Source of the DNA: Candidatus Bathyarchaeia archaeon
GTDB lineage: Archaea > Thermoproteota > Bathyarchaeia > Bathyarchaeales > DTEX01
Direction of reading: 5' to 3'
DNA: 64,000 bases
Assembly (NCBI GenBank): GCA_038868075.1
Contig: JAWBXB010000007.1
Coordinates: 1 to 64,000, forward strand
Under the pieces are notes generated by a model that was not told the DNA's origin, ran no database searches, and saw nothing but the letters and a program-made list of their open reading frames with translations. The translations under genes were made by a program, and so were the position numbers. Of the stretch, positions 54,372 through 62,993 are shown piece by piece (positions within the stretch are counted from its first letter, which is position 1; each line of letters starts with the position of its first letter).

Positions 54372-55499
54372 ATGCCTGAAAAAGTTTATATTGGACCATA
54401 CCGCCCACAGCTTGTTGAACCTGAAAGCTTTGAACTCCTTCTTGAAGGCAACAGGATAATTGATGCTAAGCTAGAACTAGGTTTCATGCATAGGGGCATA
54501 GAGAAACTTTTTACAACAAAAACTTACATGCAGAATTTAGCTCTCGCCGAGCGCATATGCGGCATATGCTCTGGCATACATACGTTATGTTATGCACAAA
54601 CAGTAGAGAGGTTAATGGAAATCAATGTTCCTGAACGCGCAAAGTATCTTCGCTGCATATATATGGAGCTGGAGCGCTTACACAGCCATTATTTATGGTT
54701 CGGCATACTAGCCCACAGTCTACATGAACATGAAGCATTTCTAAGGATTATGAGTGAAAGAGAGAGTGTTCAAGATTTACTTGAATATCTAACCGGAAAT
54801 AGAATAAATTACCTAATAAATACTATTGGTGGAGTGCGGAGAGACATAACGCCGGAAAAAGCTGAAAAGATTCGGAGAACCCTTAAGGAGCTTAGGTCTC
54901 TATCAGATTATATAATGTCGCTCCTCGACGACAATGGAGCATTCACAAGGAAAACCAAAGGGGTTGGCGTTCTACCTAGGGATAAAGCCCTTGATATTGG
55001 TGCGGTTGGACCGACACTTAGAGGATCCGGAATAGCCAGTGATATAAGGAAAGAGGATCCATATGCAGCGTATGATGAACTTGATTTTGAGGTTATCGTT
55101 GAAAGGGATGGGGATGTCCGGGCAAAGGCTCTTGTTAGGGCTAGAGAAACCTATGAGAGTATGAAGATAATTGAGCAGGCGCTTGATAATCTGCCGCCTG
55201 GCGATATAGTCACTAAACCTGGTGAGCCCAAAGTGGGTGAGGAGGTTGGTAGAACCGAGGCGCCTCGTGGAGAACTAATCTATTATATAAGGTCTAATGG
55301 AACAAATATTCCGGAGAGGGTTAAGGTTAGGACGCCCTCGTATGCCAATAACTTCGCCATACTAGAGATGCTTCGCGGTGAGCTCCTTGAAAATGCTAGA
55401 GCAGTTATTGAGAGCATAGATCCATGCTTTGCATGTACTGATCGCGTAACAGTTGTTGATGTTAAAACTGGTAAGAGGAGAGTGATATCCTTAAAGTAA
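54372..55499 (+). CDS. [NiFe]-hydrogenase large subunit, group-4-like
   Basis: 375 residues. RICGICSGIH gives Cys63 and Cys66; DPCFACTDR gives Cys352 and Cys355, so all four Ni/Fe ligands are present and it is not a NuoD-type relic. LELGFMHRGIEKL, MELERLHSHYLW and GGVRRDI are shared with HycE/EchE/NuoD. A 17-residue tail after Arg358 would be removed by the adjacent maturation protease. The enzyme would oxidise or make H2. No membrane arm genes accompany it. Confidence 0.93.
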   Translation: MPEKVYIGPYRPQLVEPESFELLLEGNRIIDAKLELGFMHRGIEKLFTTKTYMQNLALAERICGICSGIHTLCYAQTVERLMEINVPERAKYLRCIYMELERLHSHYLWFGILAHSLHEHEAFLRIMSERESVQDLLEYLTGNRINYLINTIGGVRRDITPEKAEKIRRTLKELRSLSDYIMSLLDDNGAFTRKTKGVGVLPRDKALDIGAVGPTLRGSGIASDIRKEDPYAAYDELDFEVIVERDGDVRAKALVRARETYESMKIIEQALDNLPPGDIVTKPGEPKVGEEVGRTEAPRGELIYYIRSNGTNIPERVKVRTPSYANNFAILEMLRGELLENARAVIESIDPCFACTDRVTVVDVKTGKRRVISLK

Positions 55500-55514
55500 G
55501 CTGGAGGTGATTTA

Positions 55515-56411
55515 ATGGGTAAAATATCTGTTTACCGATTCCTTTCAGCCGGCTGTAATGGATGCGATGTGGAGATCCTAGAGTGTTTAGTCCCAAGATA
55601 TAAGCTCGCGAATCTAGGGGTTGAGGTTGTTGAAAGACCTGAGGATGCAAACGTCCTAATCTTGACTGGTGGAGTAAACGTTAAGGGTAGGGAGGAATTG
55701 CTGAAAACATATAAGGCAATTAATCCTCCAAAAATAGTGATTGCTATAGGAAACTGCGCGCTTACAAAAGAAATATTTGATAAGGGTTATTCAATGGTTG
55801 GTCCACCAGACCAGCTAATACCAGTTAACTATTATGTTCCAGGATGCCCGCCTAGACCTCAAGCAATCATTAAGGCTGTGGCTGACATATTAGGCGTTAA
55901 ACTCGAGGAAACCGAGAATTATTGGTCAGCTCCAGAGGGATTCCGCGGGAGACACGAGTTCGATAGAGAGAAATGTATTGGCTGCGGTGCATGTGCCCAA
56001 GTCTGCACCGCCGATGCCATAGATGTAATAGATGGACCGGATAAGAGGATTGTGAGGGTTAATTATGGGCATTGTTCCTTCTGTGCAGTTTGTCAAGATG
56101 AGTGCCCAACACAAGCAATAAAACTCACACGTGAATATCACTTACTAACAAACAATCGCCAGACAACTATTGTCTCAAATGAAGTTAATTTGTTGAACTG
56201 TTCAATATGCGGGGGAGCATTCTTCCCAGAGAAACAGATAGACTGGTCGTTGAAGCGTATAGTTGAGGAGAGGGTTCCAATGTACAAGAAATTTCAAGAA
56301 GATATTTTGGGCGCAATGAAAATATGCCCAAGATGCCGGAAAGAAATAAGGAATATAAGAGGGGCTAAAAAGCTACTTGCAAATCTTTCCAAAAAAGCTA
56401 GAGGATTATAA
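55515..56411 (+). CDS. Hydrogenase small subunit: NuoB-like domain fused to ferredoxin and zinc-ribbon domains
   Basis: 298 residues. Residues 1-135 are NuoB/EchC-like with FLSAGCNGCDVEI, IAIGNCALTKE and YVPGCPPRPQAI for the proximal [4Fe-4S] cluster. A two-cluster ferredoxin follows (CIGCGACAQVCTADA and CSFCAVCQDECPTQA). The last ~80 residues hold two further pairs, NCSICGG and CPRCRKE, a possible zinc ribbon. So the NuoB and NuoI/EchF functions sit on one chain. Its ribosome site is a perfect GGAGGTGAT (55503-55511). It converges with priL, overlapping by six bases. Confidence 0.9.
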   Translation: MGKISVYRFLSAGCNGCDVEILECLVPRYKLANLGVEVVERPEDANVLILTGGVNVKGREELLKTYKAINPPKIVIAIGNCALTKEIFDKGYSMVGPPDQLIPVNYYVPGCPPRPQAIIKAVADILGVKLEETENYWSAPEGFRGRHEFDREKCIGCGACAQVCTADAIDVIDGPDKRIVRVNYGHCSFCAVCQDECPTQAIKLTREYHLLTNNRQTTIVSNEVNLLNCSICGGAFFPEKQIDWSLKRIVEERVPMYKKFQEDILGAMKICPRCRKEIRNIRGAKKLLANLSKKARGL

Positions 56412-57470
56412 TTTCTGAGAGACTCTCCCCTCTTTTTCCTTCCTCTTTTTTCTTGTTTTCCTGAGATAATATGTTAATGGATGCTTAATCCTCTTGCACA
56501 ATTCATCAATTCCTGGGCAGAGTCCATGAGTCTGCAATGTATCACATTTTGGCGGAGCGTATTTTGTTCCGGAGCCTCTTTCGCCAGCTATATGCTCAAT
56601 CTGATACCGAGTCATTCTCTCATTAAAATCTGAAGATTTACGGAAGAGATCAACTATCATGTTTGGGTCCATACCTATATTTAATAAAAAAGATGTTAAC
56701 GTAAAGCGTCCAATATGAGATATGTGACGCCCAGTTTGCGCTGCTTCATAGAGCTGCCTTATGCAGGGTGGGAAAGCCTCATTAATAACCCCAGATGACC
56801 GGAGTATTTCGGAGGGCATCTCCTTAATTTTATCAGCATATGTCTGCCTAAGATCATCAACGTACTTTAAAACTTCTTCTGGAATTACCGAACGGACTTT
56901 TGGGTCTATCTTTGCTTCAATATAGCGTCTGATTTCCTCCTGAAGCAAACGGGCAGCATCATGCTTAGATAAGTAAACTTCACCATTCAAGACTGATCTA
57001 TTCACTAGCTTCCAATCCTTCTCATGGAATGCTGCTGTATTCCGTAAATAATCTATGAAGTTAAGGGCAAAATCGAATTTCATAAACCCAATTCTTTCAT
57101 CCACGATTCTTATTTTCCAGCCGAATTTTTTCGCTATTTCAACAATCTTCTCATCAGACTCAGCTCTGAGGAGATTAAAGGCTCTCCTCGCTTCAGCCAA
57201 CGCATATCGCTTTTTAATATATTCATTGGCAAGAGCTGCTACTAAAAGTATCGCGACCGGAAAGGAAAGTATTTCTTCCCTATATTCGCGTGGATTATAG
57301 CTGACCTCAGGTGGGTTCGTATTTAAAGCCTCAATTATTCTTCTCTTAGCTCTTTCAAGTATTGGTGCATAATTGGGCTCTAAAAGATCCTCTATTTTGA
57401 AATCCAATCTTTTAACTTCTTCAGCAGCCTCTGGGATAAATGGATACTTAGCTATATCACTCAGCGCCAG
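56406..57470 (-). CDS. priL: DNA primase large subunit PriL
   Basis: The Fe-S cluster Cys are visible in FPPCIRQLYEAAQTG, then GSGTKYAPPKCDTLQTHGLCPG and LCKRIKHPL near the C-terminus. The first standard start (TTG 57405-57407) would give 333 residues, but conserved sequence continues upstream in frame as LSDIAKYPFIPEAAEEVK, the usual PriL N-terminus. No ATG, GTG or TTG lies there before a stop; CTG (57468-57470) or ATA (57471-57473), just after a GGGGGAGAGGGGG tract, are the only plausible starts. The protein regulates and completes RNA-primer synthesis with PriS. Confidence 0.9.
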   Translation of the reverse strand: MALSDIAKYPFIPEAAEEVKRLDFKIEDLLEPNYAPILERAKRRIIEALNTNPPEVSYNPREYREEILSFPVAILLVAALANEYIKKRYALAEARRAFNLLRAESDEKIVEIAKKFGWKIRIVDERIGFMKFDFALNFIDYLRNTAAFHEKDWKLVNRSVLNGEVYLSKHDAARLLQEEIRRYIEAKIDPKVRSVIPEEVLKYVDDLRQTYADKIKEMPSEILRSSGVINEAFPPCIRQLYEAAQTGRHISHIGRFTLTSFLLNIGMDPNMIVDLFRKSSDFNERMTRYQIEHIAGERGSGTKYAPPKCDTLQTHGLCPGIDELCKRIKHPLTYYLRKTRKKRKEKEGRVSQKL

Positions 57471-57522
57471 TATCCTGTTTCCCCCTCTCCCCCTAAACTA
57501 TTATGATTAACTAAGTACATCA

Positions 57523-58278
57523 TTACTCGACTTCTATTCTTGGCGCCAGCAAGTATACTAGTTTCCCATCGAATCGCTGCCTAAAGTCTAAACGTATCGG
57601 CATATCTGTCGAAAATTCCATAGTCACCATATCAGAGGTATCAGAAGCTGCTTTAACAATATCAGTTAGATAGCTTAAGCTGAATGTCGCTTTTGATGGT
57701 TCCTTTGCCTCCACGGATATTAATGCTTCACTACCCTTCTTTATCTCTATTTTGGCTCCAGCAACCTCTCCTTTAGCATTCATCACCAAATTCTCTCCAT
57801 CAGTCTCTATTCTAACATTATCGCTTACCAAAGCCGCATCCTCAAGAGTTTCATATAAATCATCAGTCGTGAGAGTTATCTTCGCATTAAATGTTATCTT
57901 CGGCTCAGGAACCTCCTCCTCACTGGCCTCCAGTACTGGCATAGTAAATGTACGCGTGTACCTCCCCATTATTCTAACAAGGAATTGCCCGGTTTCCTCA
58001 TCCAAGGACAATTCAACAGTATCATCTTTACTGGATCTTTTAAGCAACTTTAGGAGCTCGCTTAGATTCACACATATCTTAGATTCTTCGGTAGCCTCAT
58101 ACTCATCAAAGCTCGTCCTGCGCATTTCGAAGTCAACCATGGCGACACGTGAGGGATCCATGGCTCTAAGCTTTATTCCATCAGGACCTATAGTGAATGA
58201 TGCTTCATCCACGATTGTAGAGATAGCATTTAAGACGCTTTTGAATGTTTTTGTATCCGAAATCCTCATCCTAAACAA
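57523..58278 (-). CDS. pcn: DNA polymerase sliding clamp PCNA
   Basis: 251 residues, standard length, two tandem PCNA folds. FTIGPDGIKLRAMDPSRVAMVDF is the N-terminal hallmark; LTTDDLYETLEDAALVSDNV and the interdomain loop follow; YLTDIVKAASDTSDMVTMEF and the C-terminal LLAPRIE complete it. The TTG at 58278 is supported by GGAGG eight bases upstream; ATG 58269 is too far from it. It forms the ring that tethers polymerases, ligase and FEN1. Located with tfs and priL as in many archaea. Confidence 0.95.
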   Translation of the reverse strand: MFRMRISDTKTFKSVLNAISTIVDEASFTIGPDGIKLRAMDPSRVAMVDFEMRRTSFDEYEATEESKICVNLSELLKLLKRSSKDDTVELSLDEETGQFLVRIMGRYTRTFTMPVLEASEEEVPEPKITFNAKITLTTDDLYETLEDAALVSDNVRIETDGENLVMNAKGEVAGAKIEIKKGSEALISVEAKEPSKATFSLSYLTDIVKAASDTSDMVTMEFSTDMPIRLDFRQRFDGKLVYLLAPRIEVE

Positions 58279-58563
58279 GAAGACAACCTCCCAATATACT
58301 AGTCTTACATCACCCTCTTAACTTTTTATCTTTATTCTCACATCCCCCTTATAATTTTATTATCCGCCAATATAACTAATTTGAGTATGAGGCAAAGTCC
58401 TCCTTAACCTCACATAGACAACTTTACTTAAAAACATTTTAGCCTAGTATCCAATCTTTACTCATGACATGTAAACTTAAAAACATAGTTCCTGAGTCGA
58501 TTCCCAAATATGTCAATGCCATGATTCCCTAAGTTTTTATCCTCAATTAATAGATGCCCCATT

Positions 58564-58911
58564 CTATGAGTACTCTCTGAACGTATAGCTGCATTTAGTG
58601 CACCTGAAGAATTGGGTTGATGATTCGTCGGCACTTCTTGTCTGCACTTGCCAAACATACGCAAGATTATTTCCGCACTTCGGGCACTCGATTGAGATTA
58701 CTGGAAGCGTTTTCAGCTTCTGTTCTTTCTCACCTATAACGATAATATTGTCTTCAGGTTTAATCTCCGTAACTCTTCTAGTTGGGGAGAGAATAAGGGA
58801 CTCTACTTGTTTTTCATAACCACATTTAGAGCAGGTAAGGAACATCTCCTTTGAATCCTTCTTGCGTTTTGGCACTAATCTAGTTCCACAGTTTGGGCAG
58901 AATTCTATCAA
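58564..58911 (-). CDS. tfs: Transcription elongation factor TFS (RpoM/TFIIS-like)
   Basis: About 115 residues. N-terminal zinc ribbon FCPNCGTRLVPK with FLTCSKCGYEK; C-terminal ribbon IECPKCGNNLAYVWQVQTRS, DESS acidic tip and FFRCTKCSYTF. The tip enters the RNA-polymerase channel and stimulates transcript cleavage. TTG 58911 has GAGGAG seven bases before it; a GTG at 58926 is the alternative. The 285 bp between this gene and pcn hold no gene I can support. Confidence 0.93.
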   Translation of the reverse strand: MIEFCPNCGTRLVPKRKKDSKEMFLTCSKCGYEKQVESLILSPTRRVTEIKPEDNIIVIGEKEQKLKTLPVISIECPKCGNNLAYVWQVQTRSADESSTQFFRCTKCSYTFREYS

Positions 58912-59112
58912 AATTCTTCTCCTCACATTCGCTTCGTTATCAATCCTTTTTGGATAAGGAACTATTAAACTTTCCGTTGAATGTAAAGCTAAAAATTTAA
59001 TTATTTCATTTTTAATGAATTTGGATTATTTTCGTTTAGTGAATTTAAAAAATGTGAGTTCAAAATATATACTAGTGCTTTTTTATTAACATTATTGCAG
59101 AGGAAAAGGATA

Positions 59113-59748
59113 ATGTTAATAATACCTTTAACCGTCGGTTTATTGTCAACAAATTGTTATATAGTAGCGTGTGAAAGAACATGCAAGGCTTTAATTATAG
59201 ATCCTGGTTTTGATGAGGTTGAGGCGCCGTGGATTCTTAAAGAAATCGACGAGCATAATTTACGAATTAAATATGTCCTTAACACGCATGGGCATATGGA
59301 TCATATAAGTGGTAACACATTGGTAAAGGAGACTTTGAGGGCTAAAATTATTATTCACCAAAGTGATGCATGCATGCTAACTGACCCTCTAAAGAATCTT
59401 TCCATGTTATTGGGACGCGCTGTAATATCGCCCCCACCAGACTTAACTATTCAAAATGGAGAAATATTGAGGATTGGTTTCCTAAAATTTAAAGTCATTC
59501 ATACGCCTGGGCATACACCTGGAAGCATATCCCTTTATTGTGAGGATGAAAGAGTGGTCTTTACTGGAGATACACTTTTCGCCAGATCTATAGGGAGAAC
59601 AGATCTTCCGGGAGGCTCGTATGAAACTCTCATATCGACTATTAGAGGGAGATTGTTTAACTTACCCGATGAAACGGCAGTCTATCCAGGTCATGGTGAC
59701 AGAACAACTATTGGAATTGAGCGGAAGTGGAATCCATTTTTAAGATAG
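59113..59748 (+). CDS. Glyoxalase II-like metallo-beta-lactamase-fold hydrolase
   Basis: About 211 residues. THGHMDHISG is the T-H-x-H-x-D-H motif; THTPGHTPGS-like HTPGHTPGSI, FTGDTLFARSIGRTDLPGG and YPGHGDRTTIG complete the hydroxyacylglutathione-hydrolase class. The substrate in archaea is not glutathione; a thioester of another thiol is likely. ATG 59113 follows GAGG; a TTG at 59095 is possible. It overlaps the end of the glcD-like gene by nine bases in convergent fashion, perhaps linking methylglyoxal or lactate metabolism. Confidence 0.87.
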   Translation: MLIIPLTVGLLSTNCYIVACERTCKALIIDPGFDEVEAPWILKEIDEHNLRIKYVLNTHGHMDHISGNTLVKETLRAKIIIHQSDACMLTDPLKNLSMLLGRAVISPPPDLTIQNGEILRIGFLKFKVIHTPGHTPGSISLYCEDERVVFTGDTLFARSIGRTDLPGGSYETLISTIRGRLFNLPDETAVYPGHGDRTTIGIERKWNPFLR

Positions 59749-61134
59749 AACATTAGTTGGGTTAAGTATATTATTTGGGTCGAAGATTCTCTTTATGCTC
59801 CTCATTATTTCTACATGCTTCTCCTTTAGAACTAAATTTAAGTTTTCAGTTCTTATTTTTCCAATACCATGCTCGCCAGTTATCACCCCGCCCAAATCTA
59901 CAGCGGCTTTATAAATCTCATATTTTATCCTTTTCACGGTCTCCATATCTTTTATTCCCTCCTTCATTATGTGCACATGGAGATTTCCGTCCCCGGCATG
60001 CCCATAAGTTGGCAGATATACGCCGTATTCAGTGGCTAATTTATCAACTTGATCCATCAGTATCCCGAGTTTACTTGGCGGAACAGTCACATCTAATATA
60101 TCTATCATGTTTGGTTTCAGGGCTGTGTAGATGTTGCTTCTTATCCTCAAAATTTTATTCTGCTCCTCAGATGTTTCAGCAAGCACTATATTTATGGCAT
60201 TATTAGCCTCGCATATCCGCGATAACTCCCCACATGCGCGTAAAACTTCCTCCTGACTTATTCCATCTAAAATCATTATTAGCTGCGCAAATCCCTCTTT
60301 AACAGGCCAATTCTCATTCGTATGTCTAGCAGCCTCAAGTATCTCATTTAACTGTACATATTCGATTGCTAAGGGGATTATGCCAGACCTTAATATTTCT
60401 GGAACAGACTTTAATGCCTCTGAGCGTGTATTAAAGGGAACTATCAACGTAACCATGTATTTACTCTTTGGAAAAAGTTTTATCACAGCCTTTGTTATAA
60501 CGCATAGCGTTCCTTCACTTCCGATAATGAGATGCATTAAATCGTAACCAGTATTATTCTTTAGAAGTTTCCCTCCGAGAGAAAGAATGTCGCCCGTTGG
60601 AAGAACAACTTCTAGACCTTTAACGTAATTTCTCATAACACCATATTTTACAGCCCTAGCTCCACCAGCATTAGTGGCTATTAATCCGCCTATTTGAGCA
60701 CCTTCATCACCCGGATGAGGTGGAAAAAATAGTCCTTTATCTTCAGCGGCTCTTATTAAATCTCCTAATGTAGCGCCTGCTTCAGCAATCGCCATGAGAT
60801 TCTCTTCATCAATCTCGACCTTATTCATACGTTCAAGTGAAAGTATTATTCCAGGTTTAGTTGGAACAGCACCGCCAACAAGCCCTGTTCTACCGCCAAC
60901 CGGAAAAACGGGAATTTTCATCTTGTTTGCGATTTTAAGTATTGATGAAACATCCTCTGTTGTTGATGGCTTAACGAGAATTAATTCTTTAGATGGTTCA
61001 GGTCTAACTGAGTCAGGCGTTTCATCCTTCAGGTATCCTTCAATTAATTCACTTTCAGTTATAACCCATTTGTTGCCAACTATCTTTATCAATTCTTCCT
61101 TAACGGCATTTAGATTTATGTCATGACTAGGCAT
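59740..61134 (-). CDS. FAD-linked 2-hydroxyacid (lactate/glycolate) dehydrogenase, GlcD family
   Basis: 464 residues. The FAD-binding type 4 domain shows FPVGGRTGLVGGAVPTKPG, then FPPHPGDEGAQIGGLIATNAGG and a KYG segment; the C-terminal cap has TYGHAGDGNLHVHIM and GGVITGEHGIGK, family hallmarks. It oxidises a D-2-hydroxyacid. It lies two bases after etfA, so electrons most likely go to the Etf. No Cys-rich CCG domain is fused. Confidence 0.9.
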   Translation of the reverse strand: MPSHDINLNAVKEELIKIVGNKWVITESELIEGYLKDETPDSVRPEPSKELILVKPSTTEDVSSILKIANKMKIPVFPVGGRTGLVGGAVPTKPGIILSLERMNKVEIDEENLMAIAEAGATLGDLIRAAEDKGLFFPPHPGDEGAQIGGLIATNAGGARAVKYGVMRNYVKGLEVVLPTGDILSLGGKLLKNNTGYDLMHLIIGSEGTLCVITKAVIKLFPKSKYMVTLIVPFNTRSEALKSVPEILRSGIIPLAIEYVQLNEILEAARHTNENWPVKEGFAQLIMILDGISQEEVLRACGELSRICEANNAINIVLAETSEEQNKILRIRSNIYTALKPNMIDILDVTVPPSKLGILMDQVDKLATEYGVYLPTYGHAGDGNLHVHIMKEGIKDMETVKRIKYEIYKAAVDLGGVITGEHGIGKIRTENLNLVLKEKHVEIMRSIKRIFDPNNILNPTNVLS

Positions 61135-61135
61135 T

Positions 61136-62125
61136 TTATATCACGCCTTTTATCCTTTTAATTTCATGGATTAATAATGGAAGGATTTCATATAAATCCC
61201 CTATAATAGAGTAGTCTGAAACATTTATTATTGGAGCGGTCGGATCCTTATTCACAGAGATTATGATGTCCGAGTATCTCATACCAAAGAGATGCTGAGG
61301 CGAACCGGAGATACCGAAAGCTATATAAACTCTCGGCTTAACGCTATTGCCGCTGAACCCAACTTGATGCTCCTTACCTATCCATCCAGCGTCAACTAGT
61401 GGTCTGCTCACACCGACGACCCCACCTAAGAGCTTAGCTAGATCCTCTATGAGCTTAAGATCCTCCGGCTTCCTAAGACCTCTACCAGCCGCAACAATTA
61501 TATCCGCTTCGGAGATATTGACTTCATTAGCGCTAATCTTATTTAGAATTTCTATACCCGTATTCTCTAAAACATCAACCTCTTTCCTTATAATCTCACC
61601 TCTCCTTTTAAGATCCATGTCTCTAGGCTTCATTATCTTATATCGAACAGTCGCCATCTGAGGTTTAGTTTCAGTTTTTATTTGAGCCATAATGTTGCCA
61701 CTGAAGGCTGGTCTAATCTGTACTAAATTTCCCTCATCATCCAGATCTAGGTCAACGCAGTCGGCTGTTAAGCCTGTTCTCAAGGCTGCTGCTATTCTTG
61801 GCGCCAGACTTCTACCAATTTTAGTTGCTCCAATTAGGAAAATATCCGGCTTTATTTCATTAACAAGCTTGACTATATTATGCTTATATCTTATGATATC
61901 AAAGTCTTTTAGCGATGGATGATCAAATAAGTGAACTCTGTCAGCGCCATAATAAATTAATTCTCTAGCCTTATCCTCAAGTCTAAAGCCTAAAAGAATA
62001 GCACAGAGATTTTTCCTGAGCTTATCGGCAAGCTCCCTACCTTTACCAAGCAATTCATACACTACTTTATGTATTTCCCCATCCTCTTGTTCGGCGAAAA
62101 CTAAAACTCCACATTCTTCACACAT
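61136..62125 (-). CDS. etfA: Electron transfer flavoprotein alpha subunit
   Basis: About 329 residues. The C-terminal FAD domain reads QVGFSGNSVKPRVYIAFGISG, then HLFGMR and the adenine-binding VNKDPTAPI. The N-terminal half is the usual alpha-beta domain; no extra ferredoxin domain is present. ATG 62125 has GGGAG six bases upstream. The longer frame from 62173 overlaps etfB. Middle gene of etfB-etfA-glcD. Confidence 0.92.
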   Translation of the reverse strand: MCEECGVLVFAEQEDGEIHKVVYELLGKGRELADKLRKNLCAILLGFRLEDKARELIYYGADRVHLFDHPSLKDFDIIRYKHNIVKLVNEIKPDIFLIGATKIGRSLAPRIAAALRTGLTADCVDLDLDDEGNLVQIRPAFSGNIMAQIKTETKPQMATVRYKIMKPRDMDLKRRGEIIRKEVDVLENTGIEILNKISANEVNISEADIIVAAGRGLRKPEDLKLIEDLAKLLGGVVGVSRPLVDAGWIGKEHQVGFSGNSVKPRVYIAFGISGSPQHLFGMRYSDIIISVNKDPTAPIINVSDYSIIGDLYEILPLLIHEIKRIKGVI

Positions 62126-62135
62126 AAACATCTCC

Positions 62136-62933
62136 CTAATCCAAAATCCTGTTCTCCCTAAGAATTTGCACAATTTTTTTAACCGCTTCCTCAGGTCCTC
62201 CAGTTATTATCCGACCTCTTCTTTTCTCAGTTATCGGTGTGTAAACTTTTACGACACGCGTCGGTGAACCTTCAAAGCCAAAATATTCTGGTTCACATAT
62301 TCCAGATAGGTCATTATAATTCCAAACCGTTATAGGAGAGCGAAGAGCCCTTAGCTTATCTTTTAAGGTTGGTAGACGTGGATTATTTATATCCTTTGTT
62401 ACAGTTATTAAAGCTGGCAACTTAAGTCTCATAACATAATTGTTGCGCTCCATTCTCACCGTTACTGTTATCTCTTTTTCACTCACATATCCAATATTCT
62501 CAACATACGCGGCATGCGGTATACCTAGAAATTCAGCGACTTCCGGACCAACCTGTGCCGTATCACCATCAACACTCTTCTCACCACATATTATTAAATC
62601 AAATTCACCCACCTTTCTTATGGCTGCGGCGAGAGTATAGGCTGTTGCTAAAGTGTCTGCTCCAGCAAACTTTTCATCCGATAATAATATGGCTTTATCC
62701 GCGCCCCTTGCGAGCGCATCTCTAAGCGTATCTATAGCTTGCATTGGCCCCATACTTATGGCAGTTACAGAGCCCCCAATTTTCTCTTTTATTTGAACAG
62801 CTGCCTCTAGAGCATTTAGGTCGAATGGATTTGTCTCCGCTTTAGCTGAACTTCTATCTAAACGACCCTTTTCATAATCAAACTTAACTTTTTCAATTTC
62901 TGGAACTTGTTTTATGAGAACTATTATTTTCAA
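62136..62933 (-). CDS. etfB: Electron transfer flavoprotein beta subunit
   Basis: About 265 residues. IVLIKQVPEIEKVKFD and NPFDLNALEAAVQIKE open the protein; DLIICGEKSVDGDTAQVGPEVAEFLGIP is the flavin/nucleotide motif. The D-G-D-T-A-Q-V-G-P form is that of electron-bifurcating Etfs, which hold a second FAD where ordinary Etfs bind AMP. TTG 62933 gives the canonical start; GTG 62942 is an alternative. First gene of the operon. Confidence 0.92.
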   Translation of the reverse strand: MKIIVLIKQVPEIEKVKFDYEKGRLDRSSAKAETNPFDLNALEAAVQIKEKIGGSVTAISMGPMQAIDTLRDALARGADKAILLSDEKFAGADTLATAYTLAAAIRKVGEFDLIICGEKSVDGDTAQVGPEVAEFLGIPHAAYVENIGYVSEKEITVTVRMERNNYVMRLKLPALITVTKDINNPRLPTLKDKLRALRSPITVWNYNDLSGICEPEYFGFEGSPTRVVKVYTPITEKRRGRIITGGPEEAVKKIVQILRENRILD

Positions 62934-62993
62934 TGTTATCACACGACAATATCATAAGGGTTTTGATTTTTTTGATTTTATTGTATTAATTCT

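Noticed and set aside
52312-56411. Reading this unit as a complex I fragment (NuoB/C/D) or as an Ech/Mbh-type ion pump
   Set aside because: The large subunit keeps all four Ni-binding Cys, which NuoD lacks, and no NuoH/L/M/N-like membrane gene is present on either strand around it.
58458-58664. 68-codon minus-strand frame overlapping the end of tfs
   Set aside because: It is out of frame with tfs, has no recognisable features, and only covers the tfs 3' end and AT-rich spacer.
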